64,000 nucleotides of DNA from Stenotrophomonas nematodicola (GTDB lineage: Bacteria; Pseudomonadota; Gammaproteobacteria; Xanthomonadales; Xanthomonadaceae), in contig NZ_WIAY01000001.1 of assembly GCF_009467805.1 (NCBI RefSeq), forward strand, positions 624,982-688,981, given 5' to 3'. This document shows, piece by piece, positions 53,707 to 63,962 of the stretch; position 1 is the first letter of the stretch, and each line of letters starts with the position of its first letter. The notes below the pieces were generated by a model that was not told where the DNA came from, made no database searches, and saw only the letters and a program-made list of their open reading frames with translations. The position numbers and the translations under genes are program-made.

Positions 53707-54806
53707 GGCGCGCACTCCAGCGGCAGCGACAACTGCCGGGCCACGCTGGCCCAGTCGAAGGCCACCACGCCCTGGTCGTCGTGCACGGCATACAGCACGC
53801 CGTCGGGGAAGCGCGGCGACGCATGCGGATCGAGCCAGATGCCGTCGGTGTTGGCCACCGTATTGCCCTGGAAGGCGCCCACATGCTTGAAGGTGTGGCG
53901 GTCGAACAGATGGAACACGCTGCGCTGCTTGCCCTGCTCGGTGGTGATCCACCAGCCGTCCTTGCCGCAGGTCCGCAGCATCACGCCCTCGGCCTGCGCC
54001 TTGAAGGCGTCGCGGCCGAAGGTGGTGCCGGTGAACCTGCCCGCCAATGTGTATACCTTGAACTCGCTGGCGTAGGTTTCATCCTCTTCGGCGATCAGCA
54101 GACGGTCATTGGCCGGGTCGCCCCAGATCGACTCGACCACGCGCAGCGCACCGGCCTCGCTGGTGTCGCCGATGCTCGAGACGAGCGTGCCCTGCGCCTT
54201 GTCGCCCTGAACCGTCATGGCGTAGCGGCGCACGCGCTTGTCCAGCTCGGCCAGCGGCGGCAGCACGTCGTTGCCTTGGGCATCCTCACCGGCATCGTAG
54301 GAATCGGTGACGTATACGTCGTAGCCGCCCTCGCGCTTGTTCACCCACAGGCCGTATGGCTTGCGCAGGTCGTCGGCGGCGAACACGCCCAGCGGGGCGA
54401 AGTCCGGCAGCCGCAGCACCTGCACGCGGTGGTTGTCGCGCTCCACGATCAGCACCAGGTCGTCGACCACCGCGATGCCATTGGGCCGCACGAACTGCCC
54501 CAAGCCGGTACCCGTACTGCCGACATCGCGCAGATGCGTGCCGGTCTGGCCGTCGTAGACCACCAGCTTGTCGGTGGCCTTGGCGGTGGCGATCAGCCAG
54601 CGCTGGCCGTCCGGCGTGGTCCAGCTGGTGGGCGAATCGATGTTGTCGGCCGGGGTCATGGGTGTGACGAAGGCTTCGGCAACTGTGGCGATGTTGCGTG
54701 CGGCATCGGCAGCGGCCGCCGGCGCCGACGCGGCGGGTGCGGGCTGCTGGCCGCAGGCCGTCAGCAGTGCCAGGCCGAGCAGGCCAAGCGTGTGGGTCGT
54801 ACGCAT
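53703..54806 (-). CDS. phyA: beta-propeller phytase, lipoprotein
   Basis: 367 residues. Lipobox LLTACGQQ (cysteine near residue 18), an Ala/Pro-rich linker, then a phytase beta-propeller: DSPTSWTTPDGQRWLIATAK, VVDDLVLIVERDNHRVQVL, YVTDSYDAGEDAQGN, RLLIAEEDETYASEFKVY, GIWLDPHASPRF. It hydrolyses phytate (inositol hexakisphosphate) with calcium. The ATG lies in the TGATG junction with the receptor gene. The name phyA follows its xanthomonad relatives. Confidence 0.8.
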   Translation of the reverse strand: MRTTHTLGLLGLALLTACGQQPAPAASAPAAAADAARNIATVAEAFVTPMTPADNIDSPTSWTTPDGQRWLIATAKATDKLVVYDGQTGTHLRDVGSTGTGLGQFVRPNGIAVVDDLVLIVERDNHRVQVLRLPDFAPLGVFAADDLRKPYGLWVNKREGGYDVYVTDSYDAGEDAQGNDVLPPLAELDKRVRRYAMTVQGDKAQGTLVSSIGDTSEAGALRVVESIWGDPANDRLLIAEEDETYASEFKVYTLAGRFTGTTFGRDAFKAQAEGVMLRTCGKDGWWITTEQGKQRSVFHLFDRHTFKHVGAFQGNTVANTDGIWLDPHASPRFPDGVLYAVHDDQGVVAFDWASVARQLSLPLECAP

Positions 54807-57361
54807 CACAGGGCCACCTTCAGGCCGAGCGCGTAGGTGCGCCCGTATTCTTCATTCTGCAGCGTCCGCGAGCGTACGCCCTGATAGAGCTCCAGCGGCT
54901 TGTCCAGCAGGTTCTGCGCTTCCAGATACAGGCTCACGTTCGCGGTGATCTTGTAGTCCAGGCTGAAGTCGAGCTGGGTGTTGGGCGCCACATGGATGTC
55001 GTAGGCGCGGCTGTCGCCGAGGGTATCCAGGTATTCGCTGCGGTAGACCGCCGCCACGCGGGTGCTGAAGCCCGCTTTCTCGTAGCCGACATGGGCGCTG
55101 TACACGTGCCTGGAGGCGCGCGGCAGCATGAAGTCGTCGCGCTCGCGGCCGGCCAGGCCGGGGTCGAAGTCGGTGTCCAGCCAGGTGCCACTGGCGCCCA
55201 CCAGCAGGCCGTCCCAGCCGGACGGCAGGAAGGCGAGCTGCTGCTGCCAATTGAACTCGGCGCCGCGGACGGTGGCCTTGTCGCCGTTGATCACCCGGGT
55301 CACTTCATAGCCCGGGTAGGCCGGGTCGTTGTTGCTGAGCGTGCTGACGATGTAGCCGTCGATCGACTTGTGGAACAGCCCCAGCGATACGATGCCGGTG
55401 CTACCGATGTACTTCTCCATCGACAGGTCCAGGTTCCTGGATTCGTACGGGTCCAGCTGCGGGTTGCCCAGTCGCACTTCCTCATCGCCCCGGTTCAGGC
55501 CCACGCGCGGGGCAATGTCGCCGAATGACGGGCGCGACACGGTCTTGTTGGCGGCCGCACGCAGCACCCAGTCGCTGCCGGCGTCGTAGCGCAGGTGCAG
55601 GCCAGGCAGCACGCTGGTGTAGCTGCGGCTGACGTTCAACGGGGTGACTGTGTAGCTGCGGCCATTGCTGGCCACGTCCACGCTGTTGCCGGTGGCCGCG
55701 AACCGGGTGTTCTCCACGCGCACGCCGCCGATGATGCGCAGCGCGCCGATATCCCAGGTGCCCATCGCATAGCTGGCGAAGATGTCTTCACTGGCGGTGT
55801 AGTCCTCTTCCAGCGAGGCCATCGCATTGCCGCCTGCGTCCTGCGGACGTGCGCTGTACTGACCGCCGGACTGCGCCCAGTAGCGACGCATCGCATCCGA
55901 ACTTATGCCCTGGCCCAGGTTGCCGCCACGGTGATCGGGGGTGGCGGCGGTCCAGTCCGACAGCGCGATCTTCGGGCCGACGCGCAGCTCGCGCTCGTCC
56001 ACGTTCACGTCACGGTCGCGCCAGCGGCCAAGCAGCCCGACCTTGTAGCTGGACGCATCACCGTCGAAACGCACGTTGATCTGCGCGCTGCGCTCCTGGT
56101 CGTTGACCTGCTTGGGTGACAGCACCACGCGGTCGAAGTCGTAGTTGGCGTTGCTGATCCAACCGGCATCGCTGAGCGTGTAGCGCGGAATGCCACTGTT
56201 CTGGTCCACGGTGGCGGTCAGGTCGTCGCCGTTGTACTTGAAGCGCGCTTCCATCTCGTCGTTGACGCGCTCTTCGGTGCGCGTGTAGCCGACCTTGTAG
56301 TCCACCACCGCGCCCGTCAGCCGGTTCTCGCCGCCGAGGCTGGCGGCGAAGGTGTTTTCCTTCTTGGTGCGGTAGCGCATGCGCTTCTGGATCGCATCGG
56401 CCGGGAGTTCGTCGATGGTGTACTGGTTGTTGCCGCGCGCGGTCACCTCGCCATCACCGAAATTGAAAAGGGTACGCTGGCGGGTCTCGGCATCGTCGAA
56501 CTGGCTGTACAGCGTGCGCAGGTAGTAGCGGTTGTCGTCGTCGGGGCGCCAGTCGAAGTTGAGGTTGGCGCCGATGCGCTTGCGCTCGATCTCGTACTTG
56601 CGCTGCTGCAGGCTGTTGGCGAACAGATCGTCATCGGCGCCGCCGTCGAACGTGCCGTACTCGACCTCGGTGTTGTCCGACTCGAACGTGCGGTTCTGGT
56701 AGTTCACGCCCAGCGCGACGCCCAGGGTGTCGCCGAACACTTCGCTGTAGTTGATGGCCGCCTTGGGGCTGGTGTTGCCGGAGAGCTGCTGGTGGCTGGC
56801 TTCGACCTTGCCGCGCAGGCTGCGTCCTTCACGGTCGAAAGCCGACGCCGACTCGACCAGGATCGCGCCGCCGATGGCATCGCCGGGCATGTCCGGGGTG
56901 GGCGACTTGACCACGCGCAGGCGCTCGGTCGAGTCGGAGGGAATCACGTCCAGCGGCGCGGCGCGGCTGGAATCTTCCGGGGTGCCGATGGCGATGCCAT
57001 CGACGCTGACGCTGTTCAGCGCCGCGTCCAGGCCACGGATGACCACGAAGCGCCCCTCGCCCTGGTCGCGGGTCACGCTCACGCCCGGCAGGCGCTGCAG
57101 CGACTCGGCCACATTCTTGTCCGGGTACACCCCCATCGCGTCGGAGGAGACGGCATCTTCGATGGCGTCGCTGCTGCGCTTGAGGTCGACCGCGCGGGTC
57201 TGCGACTCCAGCTGCGGCCGGACTTCAATGCGATCCAGATCGATCGCCTCGGCGCCGACGGCCGCGGTCGCGACTGCCGTATCGGCGGCGAAAGCGGACG
57301 GACTGGCCATGACCAGCAACGACAGGCTGATGGCCAGCCCCAACGGTGACTTCTTCTGCAC
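54806..57361 (-). CDS. TonB-dependent receptor, probably for phytate or another phosphorus source
   Basis: About 851 residues. Signal peptide (LGLAISLSLLVMASPSAFAA), a possible TonB box (DRIEVRP), a plug domain (NVAESLQRLPGVSVTRDQGE, FVVIRGLDAALNSVSVDG, GGAILVESAS) and a 22-strand barrel ending TYALGLKVAL with a C-terminal Leu. The TonB-Xanth-Caul subfamily pattern fits. A GTG at 57361 with GGGGA upstream is a better start than the TTG at 57373. It leads the phytase-phosphatase genes and likely imports phytate or its products. Confidence 0.88.
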   Translation of the reverse strand: MQKKSPLGLAISLSLLVMASPSAFAADTAVATAAVGAEAIDLDRIEVRPQLESQTRAVDLKRSSDAIEDAVSSDAMGVYPDKNVAESLQRLPGVSVTRDQGEGRFVVIRGLDAALNSVSVDGIAIGTPEDSSRAAPLDVIPSDSTERLRVVKSPTPDMPGDAIGGAILVESASAFDREGRSLRGKVEASHQQLSGNTSPKAAINYSEVFGDTLGVALGVNYQNRTFESDNTEVEYGTFDGGADDDLFANSLQQRKYEIERKRIGANLNFDWRPDDDNRYYLRTLYSQFDDAETRQRTLFNFGDGEVTARGNNQYTIDELPADAIQKRMRYRTKKENTFAASLGGENRLTGAVVDYKVGYTRTEERVNDEMEARFKYNGDDLTATVDQNSGIPRYTLSDAGWISNANYDFDRVVLSPKQVNDQERSAQINVRFDGDASSYKVGLLGRWRDRDVNVDERELRVGPKIALSDWTAATPDHRGGNLGQGISSDAMRRYWAQSGGQYSARPQDAGGNAMASLEEDYTASEDIFASYAMGTWDIGALRIIGGVRVENTRFAATGNSVDVASNGRSYTVTPLNVSRSYTSVLPGLHLRYDAGSDWVLRAAANKTVSRPSFGDIAPRVGLNRGDEEVRLGNPQLDPYESRNLDLSMEKYIGSTGIVSLGLFHKSIDGYIVSTLSNNDPAYPGYEVTRVINGDKATVRGAEFNWQQQLAFLPSGWDGLLVGASGTWLDTDFDPGLAGRERDDFMLPRASRHVYSAHVGYEKAGFSTRVAAVYRSEYLDTLGDSRAYDIHVAPNTQLDFSLDYKITANVSLYLEAQNLLDKPLELYQGVRSRTLQNEEYGRTYALGLKVAL

Positions 57362-57521
57362 AGCTATCCCCAACGGTGTAAAGATTGGGTCAGCACGGTA
57401 TGTCCGGCAGGTTGCATGGGCATGACACCGGGGGCAGCGCGCACGTCCGGGCGCTGGTCGTTGGGCTTTGGGTGGGGTTGCGGCACACTAGGCGCCTCCC
57501 CTCTTTTTCAGCCCCTGTCCA

Positions 57522-58157
57522 ATGAAAATCGTCGAAGTGCGCCATCCGCTGGTGCAGCACAAGATCGGCCTGATGCGCGATGCATCCCTGAGCACCAAGG
57601 ACTTCCGCGAACTGGCCAACGAGCTCGGCGGCCTGCTCGCCTACGAGGCCACCGCCGACCTGGAGACCGAAGCCCACACGATGGCCGGTTGGGCCGGCCC
57701 GGTGACGGTGCAGCGCATCGCCGGCGCCAAAATCACCGTGGTGCCGATCCTGCGCGCCGGGCTGGGCATGCTCAGCGGCGTGCTGTCGCTGATCCCGGCG
57801 GCGCGCGTCAGCGTGGTCGGCCTGCAGCGCGATGAGGAAACCCTGCAGCCGGTGCCCTACTTCGAACGCCTGACCGGCCGCCTCGAAGAGCGCGACGCGC
57901 TGATCCTGGACCCGATGCTGGCCACCGGCGGCACCCTGATCGCCACGATCGACATGCTCAAGCGCGCCGGCGCCCGCCGCATCAAGGGCATCTTCCTGGT
58001 CGCCGCACCGGAAGGCATCGCCGCCGTGCAGGCCGTGCATCCGGACGTCGAGATCTTTACCGCCGCCATCGATGCCCAGCTCAACGAGAAAGGCTACATC
58101 CTGCCGGGCCTGGGCGATGCGGGCGACCGCATCTTCGGTACCCGCGTCGCCGGCTGA
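57522..58157 (+). CDS. upp: uracil phosphoribosyltransferase
   Basis: 211 residues. Salvages uracil to UMP with PRPP. PRPP loop [20 protein letters not shown], uracil-binding [20 protein letters not shown] and the C-terminal [18 protein letters not shown]. It starts at an ATG, divergent from the TonB receptor by about 160 bp. Confidence 0.96.
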   Translation: MKIVEVRHPLVQHKIGLMRDASLSTKDFRELANELGGLLAYEATADLETEAHTMAGWAGPVTVQRIAGAKITVVPILRAGLGMLSGVLSLIPAARVSVVGLQRDEETLQPVPYFERLTGRLEERDALILDPMLATGGTLIATIDMLKRAGARRIKGIFLVAAPEGIAAVQAVHPDVEIFTAAIDAQLNEKGYILPGLGDAGDRIFGTRVAG

Positions 58158-58263
58158 TCCGACGCACCGCGCCGGCCGTGGTTTCCACGTGCTGGCGCTT
58201 CACACCGCCTATGCCCCCCGGGGCGGACGCTGCGCGCATCTCAACCCGTGCGTGGAGCCTGCG

Positions 58264-58548
58264 ATGAAGACCCTCCCCCTGCTCGCCTGCCTGCTGTTGC
58301 TCGGCAGTCCGGTGATCGCCGCCGCCGCCACGCCCCAGCAGCAGCGCATGGCCGACTGTTCGGCCAAGAACAAGGGCAAGACCGGCGAGGACTACAAAAC
58401 CGCGCAGAAGGCCTGCCTGAGCGGCCCCGCCGCCCCGGCCACCACGCCGCAGGAACGTATGAAGACCTGCAACGCCGATGCCGCCGCCAGGAAGCTGGCC
58501 GGCGACGCCCGCAGGACCTTCATGAGCAGTTGCCTGAAAGCGCATTGA
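58264..58548 (+). CDS. PsiF-repeat protein
   Basis: 94 residues. Signal peptide (LPLLACLLLLGSPVIAAAA), then two PsiF-type repeats: RMADCSAKNKGKTGEDYKTA with QKACL, and RMKTCNADAAARKLAGDARR with SSCL. PsiF was named as a phosphate-starvation-inducible protein in E. coli; function unknown. It lies near the phosphorus-scavenging genes but on the other side of upp. Confidence 0.85.
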   Translation: MKTLPLLACLLLLGSPVIAAAATPQQQRMADCSAKNKGKTGEDYKTAQKACLSGPAAPATTPQERMKTCNADAAARKLAGDARRTFMSSCLKAH

Positions 58549-58587
58549 CCGCAGGCAGCGGGGGGCCTGTCTCCACCCCTGCGCCCC

Positions 58588-58676
58588 GGCAGAGCCGACC
58601 GTTGCTCGGCTGCTGTTCGCACCGGACATCAACACGCCTGCACTGCGCGCGATAGCCGGCCAGAGGCCGGCTCTAC
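58588..58676. repeat. pair of SMAG/REP-like palindromes in inverted orientation
   Basis: First element: AGCCGA (58593) and TCGGCT (58606) arms. Second: AGCCGGCC (58654-58661), AGA loop, GGCCGGCT (58665-58672), ending in CTAC, that is GTAG on the minus strand. The two face each other in the gap between psiF-like and MBL genes, as REP dimers often do. Confidence 0.65.
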
Positions 58677-58736
58677 GACGACGTCGGTCAAACACACGCG
58701 ATGCGGCACGATGCCGGCAGGCGGCTCCCGTGTGGC

Positions 58737-59624
58737 TTACGCCAGCGCACGCGCCTTGAGCTCGCCCTGCTCGTGGGCGGTGCCGAAGCGGCCCTTCTCA
58801 TCGCGCGTGACCTGGGCCAGCGCGCACTGCGGGTCGTGGGTGAAGAACAGGTGCACGTTGCGCGCCAGTTTGTCCTCCAGGAAGCTGCGCTTCTCGTCGA
58901 TCAGCAGCTCGGCATTGCGGTCGTAGCCCATCGTGATCGGCACATGCACCCAGGAACGGCCGGGAATCAGGTCTGCACAGAACACCACACCGCCCCGCGC
59001 CTGCCCGTCCACCTGCTCGGGTCCCACGATCTCGGCCAGCATCAGCCCCGGCGTATGGCCATCGCTGAAGGTGAAACGCACGCTTTCGCCAAGCGCCTGT
59101 GAATAGGGGCCGTCGACGATCTCCAGGCGGCCGCTGGCCTGCAGCAGGCCTGGCAGCTCTGGAATGAAACTGGCGCGGTCGCGCGGGTGCGGATGCAACG
59201 CGCGCTCCCAGTGTCCGGCACCGACCAGGAACGTGGCGTTGGGGAACAGCAGTTCCGGCGCGCGCCCTTCGCTCCACGGCGCCAGCAGCCCGCCTGCATG
59301 GTCGAAATGCAGGTGGCTGAGCACCACGACATCCACGTCTTCATGTTCGAAGCCGGCTTCGCGCAGCGATTCGATCAGCACGTGGCTGGATTCCTGCACG
59401 CCGTAGCGGTCGCGCAGCCGGGGTTCGAAGAACGCGCCGATGCCGGTTTCAAACAGCACCGTCTTGCCGGCCAGCGGGCTCGCCAGCAGCGCGCGACAGG
59501 CCAGCTCGATGCGATTGAGCTTGTCCGGTGCCGCCCATTTTTCCCATACGGCGCGCGGCGCGTTGCCGAACATCGCGCCGCCGTCGAGCTTCTGTGAATT
59601 GCCGCGAATGGACCAGAGTTTCAT
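58737..59624 (-). CDS. MBL-fold metallohydrolase
   Basis: 295 residues. Zinc motif [14 protein letters not shown] (HxHxDH), then [35 protein letters not shown] and [18 protein letters not shown] with further metal ligands. The family includes lactonases and many hydrolases of unknown substrate. No export signal. The ATG lies at 59624. Confidence 0.86.
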   Translation of the reverse strand: MKLWSIRGNSQKLDGGAMFGNAPRAVWEKWAAPDKLNRIELACRALLASPLAGKTVLFETGIGAFFEPRLRDRYGVQESSHVLIESLREAGFEHEDVDVVVLSHLHFDHAGGLLAPWSEGRAPELLFPNATFLVGAGHWERALHPHPRDRASFIPELPGLLQASGRLEIVDGPYSQALGESVRFTFSDGHTPGLMLAEIVGPEQVDGQARGGVVFCADLIPGRSWVHVPITMGYDRNAELLIDEKRSFLEDKLARNVHLFFTHDPQCALAQVTRDEKGRFGTAHEQGELKARALA

Positions 59625-59685
59625 GCGGAAAGTATCGTGCCGTCGCCGTTAAATATTCGCTAGTCAACCCGATCCGGCGCGAACG

Positions 59686-59709
59686 AAAAACCCCGTCCAC
59701 AGGACGGGG
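59686..59709 (-). terminator. rho-independent terminator of ggt
   Basis: GGACGGGG's partner arm CCCCGTCC (59691-59698), loop ACA, and GGACGGGG (59702-59709). On the minus strand the stem is followed by TTTTTCG, 20 bp past the ggt stop codon. Plus-strand T residues also follow, so it may act both ways. Confidence 0.85.
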
Positions 59710-59729
59710 CTTTTCATCGGTGGTGTGGA

Positions 59730-61466
59730 TCAGCGTGCCGGTGAAACCGCCGCGCTGCCCACCGGATTGCGCGGGTCGCTGCCGCCGCTGAGCACGTTGC
59801 TGCGCCGGTTCCATTCCACGGTCTGCAGGTTGCCCCAGACGTGGCTGGAGCCACGGCCGCCGGCCGCGCTGTCGCCGGGCAGATCGACCTTGTGGCCCAT
59901 CGCCTGGAGCTGCCGGAGGGTGGCGTCGTCGAAGGCACCGCTCTCGGCCTCGATCACGTCGGGCAGCCACTGGTGATGGTAGCGCGGCAACGCCGCGACC
60001 TGCTGGGCGTCCAGCCCGGCGTCGTAGCCGAGGATGCCCAGCAGCACCATCGTGATGATGCGGCTGCCGCCCGGCGTGCCGAGTACCACCACCTTGTCCG
60101 CCGATTCCATGAAGGTCGGGGTCATCGAGCTGAGCATGCGCTTGCCCGGCTTGGGTGCGTTGGCCGCATACCCCATCACTCCGAAGGCATTGGGCGTGCC
60201 CGGCTTCAGCGCGAAATCGTCCATCTCGTTGTTCAGCAGCACGCCGGTACCGGACGGAATCAGGCCCGAGCCATACAGCAGGTTGACGGTCTGGGTGGCG
60301 CCCACACGGTTGCCGTCGCGGTCGATGATCGAGAAGTGGGTGGTCTCGTCGTCTTCCAGCGGGGTCGGATTGCCCGACAGCAGATCGCTCGGGGTCGCCT
60401 TCTCCGGGTGGATGGTGGCGCGCAGCCCCTGCGCGTAATCCTTGCTGGTCAGTACCTTCTGCGGGATCTGCACAAAGTCCGGATCGCCGAGGAAGAACGT
60501 GCGGTCGCGGTAAGCGCGGCGCATGGCCTCGACCACCAGGTGGGTGCGGTGGGCCTCGTCGAGCGTCTTCAGGTCCCAGCCTTCCAGAATCTGCAGCATC
60601 GACGCCAGTGCGATGCCACCGGAGGAGGGCGGCGCGGCGGTGGTGACGGTCCAGTCGCGGTACTTGAACACGATCGGCTCGCGCTGCTTGACCCGGTAGC
60701 CGGCCAGTTCCTCGGCCGTCCAGCGGCCGCCGGCCTGCTTCACGCCCGCCAGCAGCATCGCGCCGGTCTGCCCGCGGTAAAAACCGTCGAAGCCCTTGTC
60801 GGCCAAGCGCTCCAGGGTGGCGGCCAATTCCGGCTGCCGGAACACATCGCCTTCGGCGATCGGCTTGCCGTTGCGCAGGTACACCTCGCGCGTGCCGGGA
60901 TAGCGCTCCATCACCGCGCGGCGCGAGGCATAGCCCTTGGCCATGCGTGCGTACACCGGGAAACCGTCGCGGGCGATGCGGATCGCCGGTTCCAGCGAGG
61001 TGCGCAGCGGCAGCCGGCCATGCCTGGACGACAGCTCCACCAGCGCCGCCGGCAGGCCGGGAATGCCGGCCGACCACGCGCCGTTCACCGAGCGGTCGCG
61101 GTCCAGCTCGCCCTTCCCGTCCAGGAACGCCTCGGGCGTGGCCGACTGCGGCGCGGTCTCGCGCGCGTCCAGCATCACGTCCTTGCCGGTGGCCGCGTCA
61201 TGCAGCAGGAAGAAGCCGCCGCCGCCCAGCCCTGAACTGATCGGCTCGACCACCGAGAGCACCGAGGACACCGCCACGGCGGCATCGAACGCGTTGCCGC
61301 CCTTGGCGAGGATCTCCATGCCGGCCTCGGTGGCCAGATGGTGCCCGCTGGCAATCGCCGCGCCCTCCGGGTGCTTGGCCAACGACGCCGGGGTGGATCC
61401 AGCAGACCAGGCCACCGGTGCCCACAGCAGCACCAGCAGCAACCAACGACGCGACAGCCTGTTCAT
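59730..61466 (-). CDS. ggt: gamma-glutamyltransferase
   Basis: 578 residues. Signal peptide (WLLLVLLWAPVAWSAG). The catalytic Thr375 lies in DDETTHFSIID, where self-cleavage makes the two subunits; the oxyanion and substrate segments YGSGLIPSGTGVLLNNEMDD and VLGTPGGSRIITMVLLGI follow. It degrades periplasmic glutathione. The ATG overlaps the ferredoxin stop (ATGA). Confidence 0.94.
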   Translation of the reverse strand: MNRLSRRWLLLVLLWAPVAWSAGSTPASLAKHPEGAAIASGHHLATEAGMEILAKGGNAFDAAVAVSSVLSVVEPISSGLGGGGFFLLHDAATGKDVMLDARETAPQSATPEAFLDGKGELDRDRSVNGAWSAGIPGLPAALVELSSRHGRLPLRTSLEPAIRIARDGFPVYARMAKGYASRRAVMERYPGTREVYLRNGKPIAEGDVFRQPELAATLERLADKGFDGFYRGQTGAMLLAGVKQAGGRWTAEELAGYRVKQREPIVFKYRDWTVTTAAPPSSGGIALASMLQILEGWDLKTLDEAHRTHLVVEAMRRAYRDRTFFLGDPDFVQIPQKVLTSKDYAQGLRATIHPEKATPSDLLSGNPTPLEDDETTHFSIIDRDGNRVGATQTVNLLYGSGLIPSGTGVLLNNEMDDFALKPGTPNAFGVMGYAANAPKPGKRMLSSMTPTFMESADKVVVLGTPGGSRIITMVLLGILGYDAGLDAQQVAALPRYHHQWLPDVIEAESGAFDDATLRQLQAMGHKVDLPGDSAAGGRGSSHVWGNLQTVEWNRRSNVLSGGSDPRNPVGSAAVSPAR

Positions 61467-61747
61467 TCGGACGGGGACTCCGTGACATACAGTTCGGGAT
61501 GATCACGCTGCAGCCCATGCAGTTTGGCCAACAGCGCTTCCTGGGTTTCCGGGATGTCCGGATCGGGATCGATGCATTCCACCGGGCAGACGACCACGCA
61601 CTGGGGTTCGTCGAAGTGTCCCACGCACTCGGTGCAGCGGGCCGGGTCGATCACGTAGATGGTTTCACCCATCGAGATGGCCTGATTGGGGCAGGCCGGC
61701 TCACAGACGTCGCAGTTGACGCAGAGCTCATTGATTTTCAGCGACAT
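61463..61747 (-). CDS. YfhL-family 4Fe-4S dicluster ferredoxin
   Basis: 94 residues. Two cluster motifs: CVNCDVCEPACP and CTECVGHFDEPQCVVVCPVEC, the second with the extended spacing of YfhL/FdxB-type proteins. Electron carrier in the cytosol. It overlaps the start of ggt (ATGA), an odd neighbour for an exported peptidase. Confidence 0.92.
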   Translation of the reverse strand: MSLKINELCVNCDVCEPACPNQAISMGETIYVIDPARCTECVGHFDEPQCVVVCPVECIDPDPDIPETQEALLAKLHGLQRDHPELYVTESPSE

Positions 61748-61871
61748 GGCGTTACTCCACGCCCGCGCCGGCGGAAGAAAACCGGCCAGCGCAGGGCGCC
61801 GGCCGATGATCGGCGGCGCCCCGCAGGACGCCGCCCGGGCCGCGCGCGGGGCGCGGCCGCCACTGCACGGG

Positions 61872-62363
61872 TTACTTGGCTTCGACGAAGATGTACTCGG
61901 CGCCGGTCGGCTGCACGATGGACTGCACGCGGGCGTTGTCGGCGGCCTGGCCGATGAACACGACGCGCACGCCCTTCATCGAGTCCGGCGACACGTCCTT
62001 GAACACGGTCTGGATCATGTCGGCCATCTTGCCCGAGGCAGACGAACCGAAGGCCAGCATGTTGCCCGGCTGCACGCCACGGGCGACGGCCTGGGTGGCG
62101 CTTTCAACCTGGCGCTCGTACTTGTCCTGGAACTGCGGGTCCGATTCCGGCCCGAGGTAATACAGGAACGGGCTGTTGGTGATGTTGCCCATGTTCTGCA
62201 CGGCCACGGCCTGCAGGTACTTCTTCCAGCCGGCATCGTCGTCCTTGCCCGGGGCGACCAGCGCCTGCTGGGCTTCGGCGACCGGAGCAGCCTCTTCCTT
62301 CTTGCAGGCGGTGAAGGCCAGCGCGAACGACGCGATCAGCATGGCACGCATGGTGTTGTTCAT
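61872..62363 (-). CDS. lipoprotein of unknown function
   Basis: 163 residues. Lipobox FALAFTACKKE with cysteine near residue 20. The mature part has GWKKYLQAVAVQNMGNITNS, LYYLGPESDPQFQDKYERQV and a Rossmann-like end (GVRVVFIGQAADNARVQSIV). Conserved-looking but without a recognised family. GC hairpins lie in the gap before the ferredoxin gene. Confidence 0.72.
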   Translation of the reverse strand: MNNTMRAMLIASFALAFTACKKEEAAPVAEAQQALVAPGKDDDAGWKKYLQAVAVQNMGNITNSPFLYYLGPESDPQFQDKYERQVESATQAVARGVQPGNMLAFGSSASGKMADMIQTVFKDVSPDSMKGVRVVFIGQAADNARVQSIVQPTGAEYIFVEAK

Positions 62364-62407
62364 GGAATTCCTCCCTTGGTGGTTCTTGGTATGTATGGGT
62401 CTGGCGG

Positions 62408-63533
<1,126 letters not shown>

Positions 63534-63880
63534 GCCCGGCGCCTGGCTGGACGGGTCGACAGGGAAAACGGTGCGGCACGGGTCATGGCACAGGGGCAAC
63601 GGGGGGGCGGGCCGACATTCTAAGCGCTGATCCCCGGCGGGCGCGTTTCATGCACCGGAGACGGCGGATGGCACCGCCGCCCGACCCTCCCGCCATTCGC
63701 CCAGCCAATGACCGCACCGGATTCAATGCAGACATCTGATCGACAGACGGGCAGTGTCGCGTGCAAGCCCTCCTCCCGTGGAAAAAGGCCCCTGATCAGG
63801 ACCTCCGAGTGGCCGGCTGCAACCGCGACCTGCATCGCCCCCGAGCCAGGAAGGATACAAACGGCGGGTATCCGCACGCT
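63534..63880. other. gap between rsmD and the htpG promoter
   Basis: No convincing gene on either strand. A 6-bp inverted repeat (GGATAC / GTATCC, about 63853-63872) lies just before the htpG promoter; otherwise nothing was recognised. Confidence 0.5.
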
Positions 63881-63907
63881 CTTGAAAACCCACCCCGCCG
63901 CCCCTAC
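63881..63907 (+). promoter_or_regulatory. sigma32-type heat-shock promoter of htpG
   Basis: CTTGAAA at 63881-63887, 13-bp spacer, CCCCTAC at 63901-63907. The -35 is a perfect match and the spacer equals that of the dnaK promoter. The htpG start codon is 56 bp downstream. Confidence 0.75.
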
Positions 63908-63962
63908 CCCTTGAGCCAGCCGCCGCGCAGGGCGCGGCATCGTCCAAGGAGCATCGCCACTC

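Noticed and set aside
57362..57521. PhoB box upstream of the TonB receptor
   Set aside because: A GTGTCATG half-site is present but there is no second half at the right distance, so it is not reported as a Pho box.
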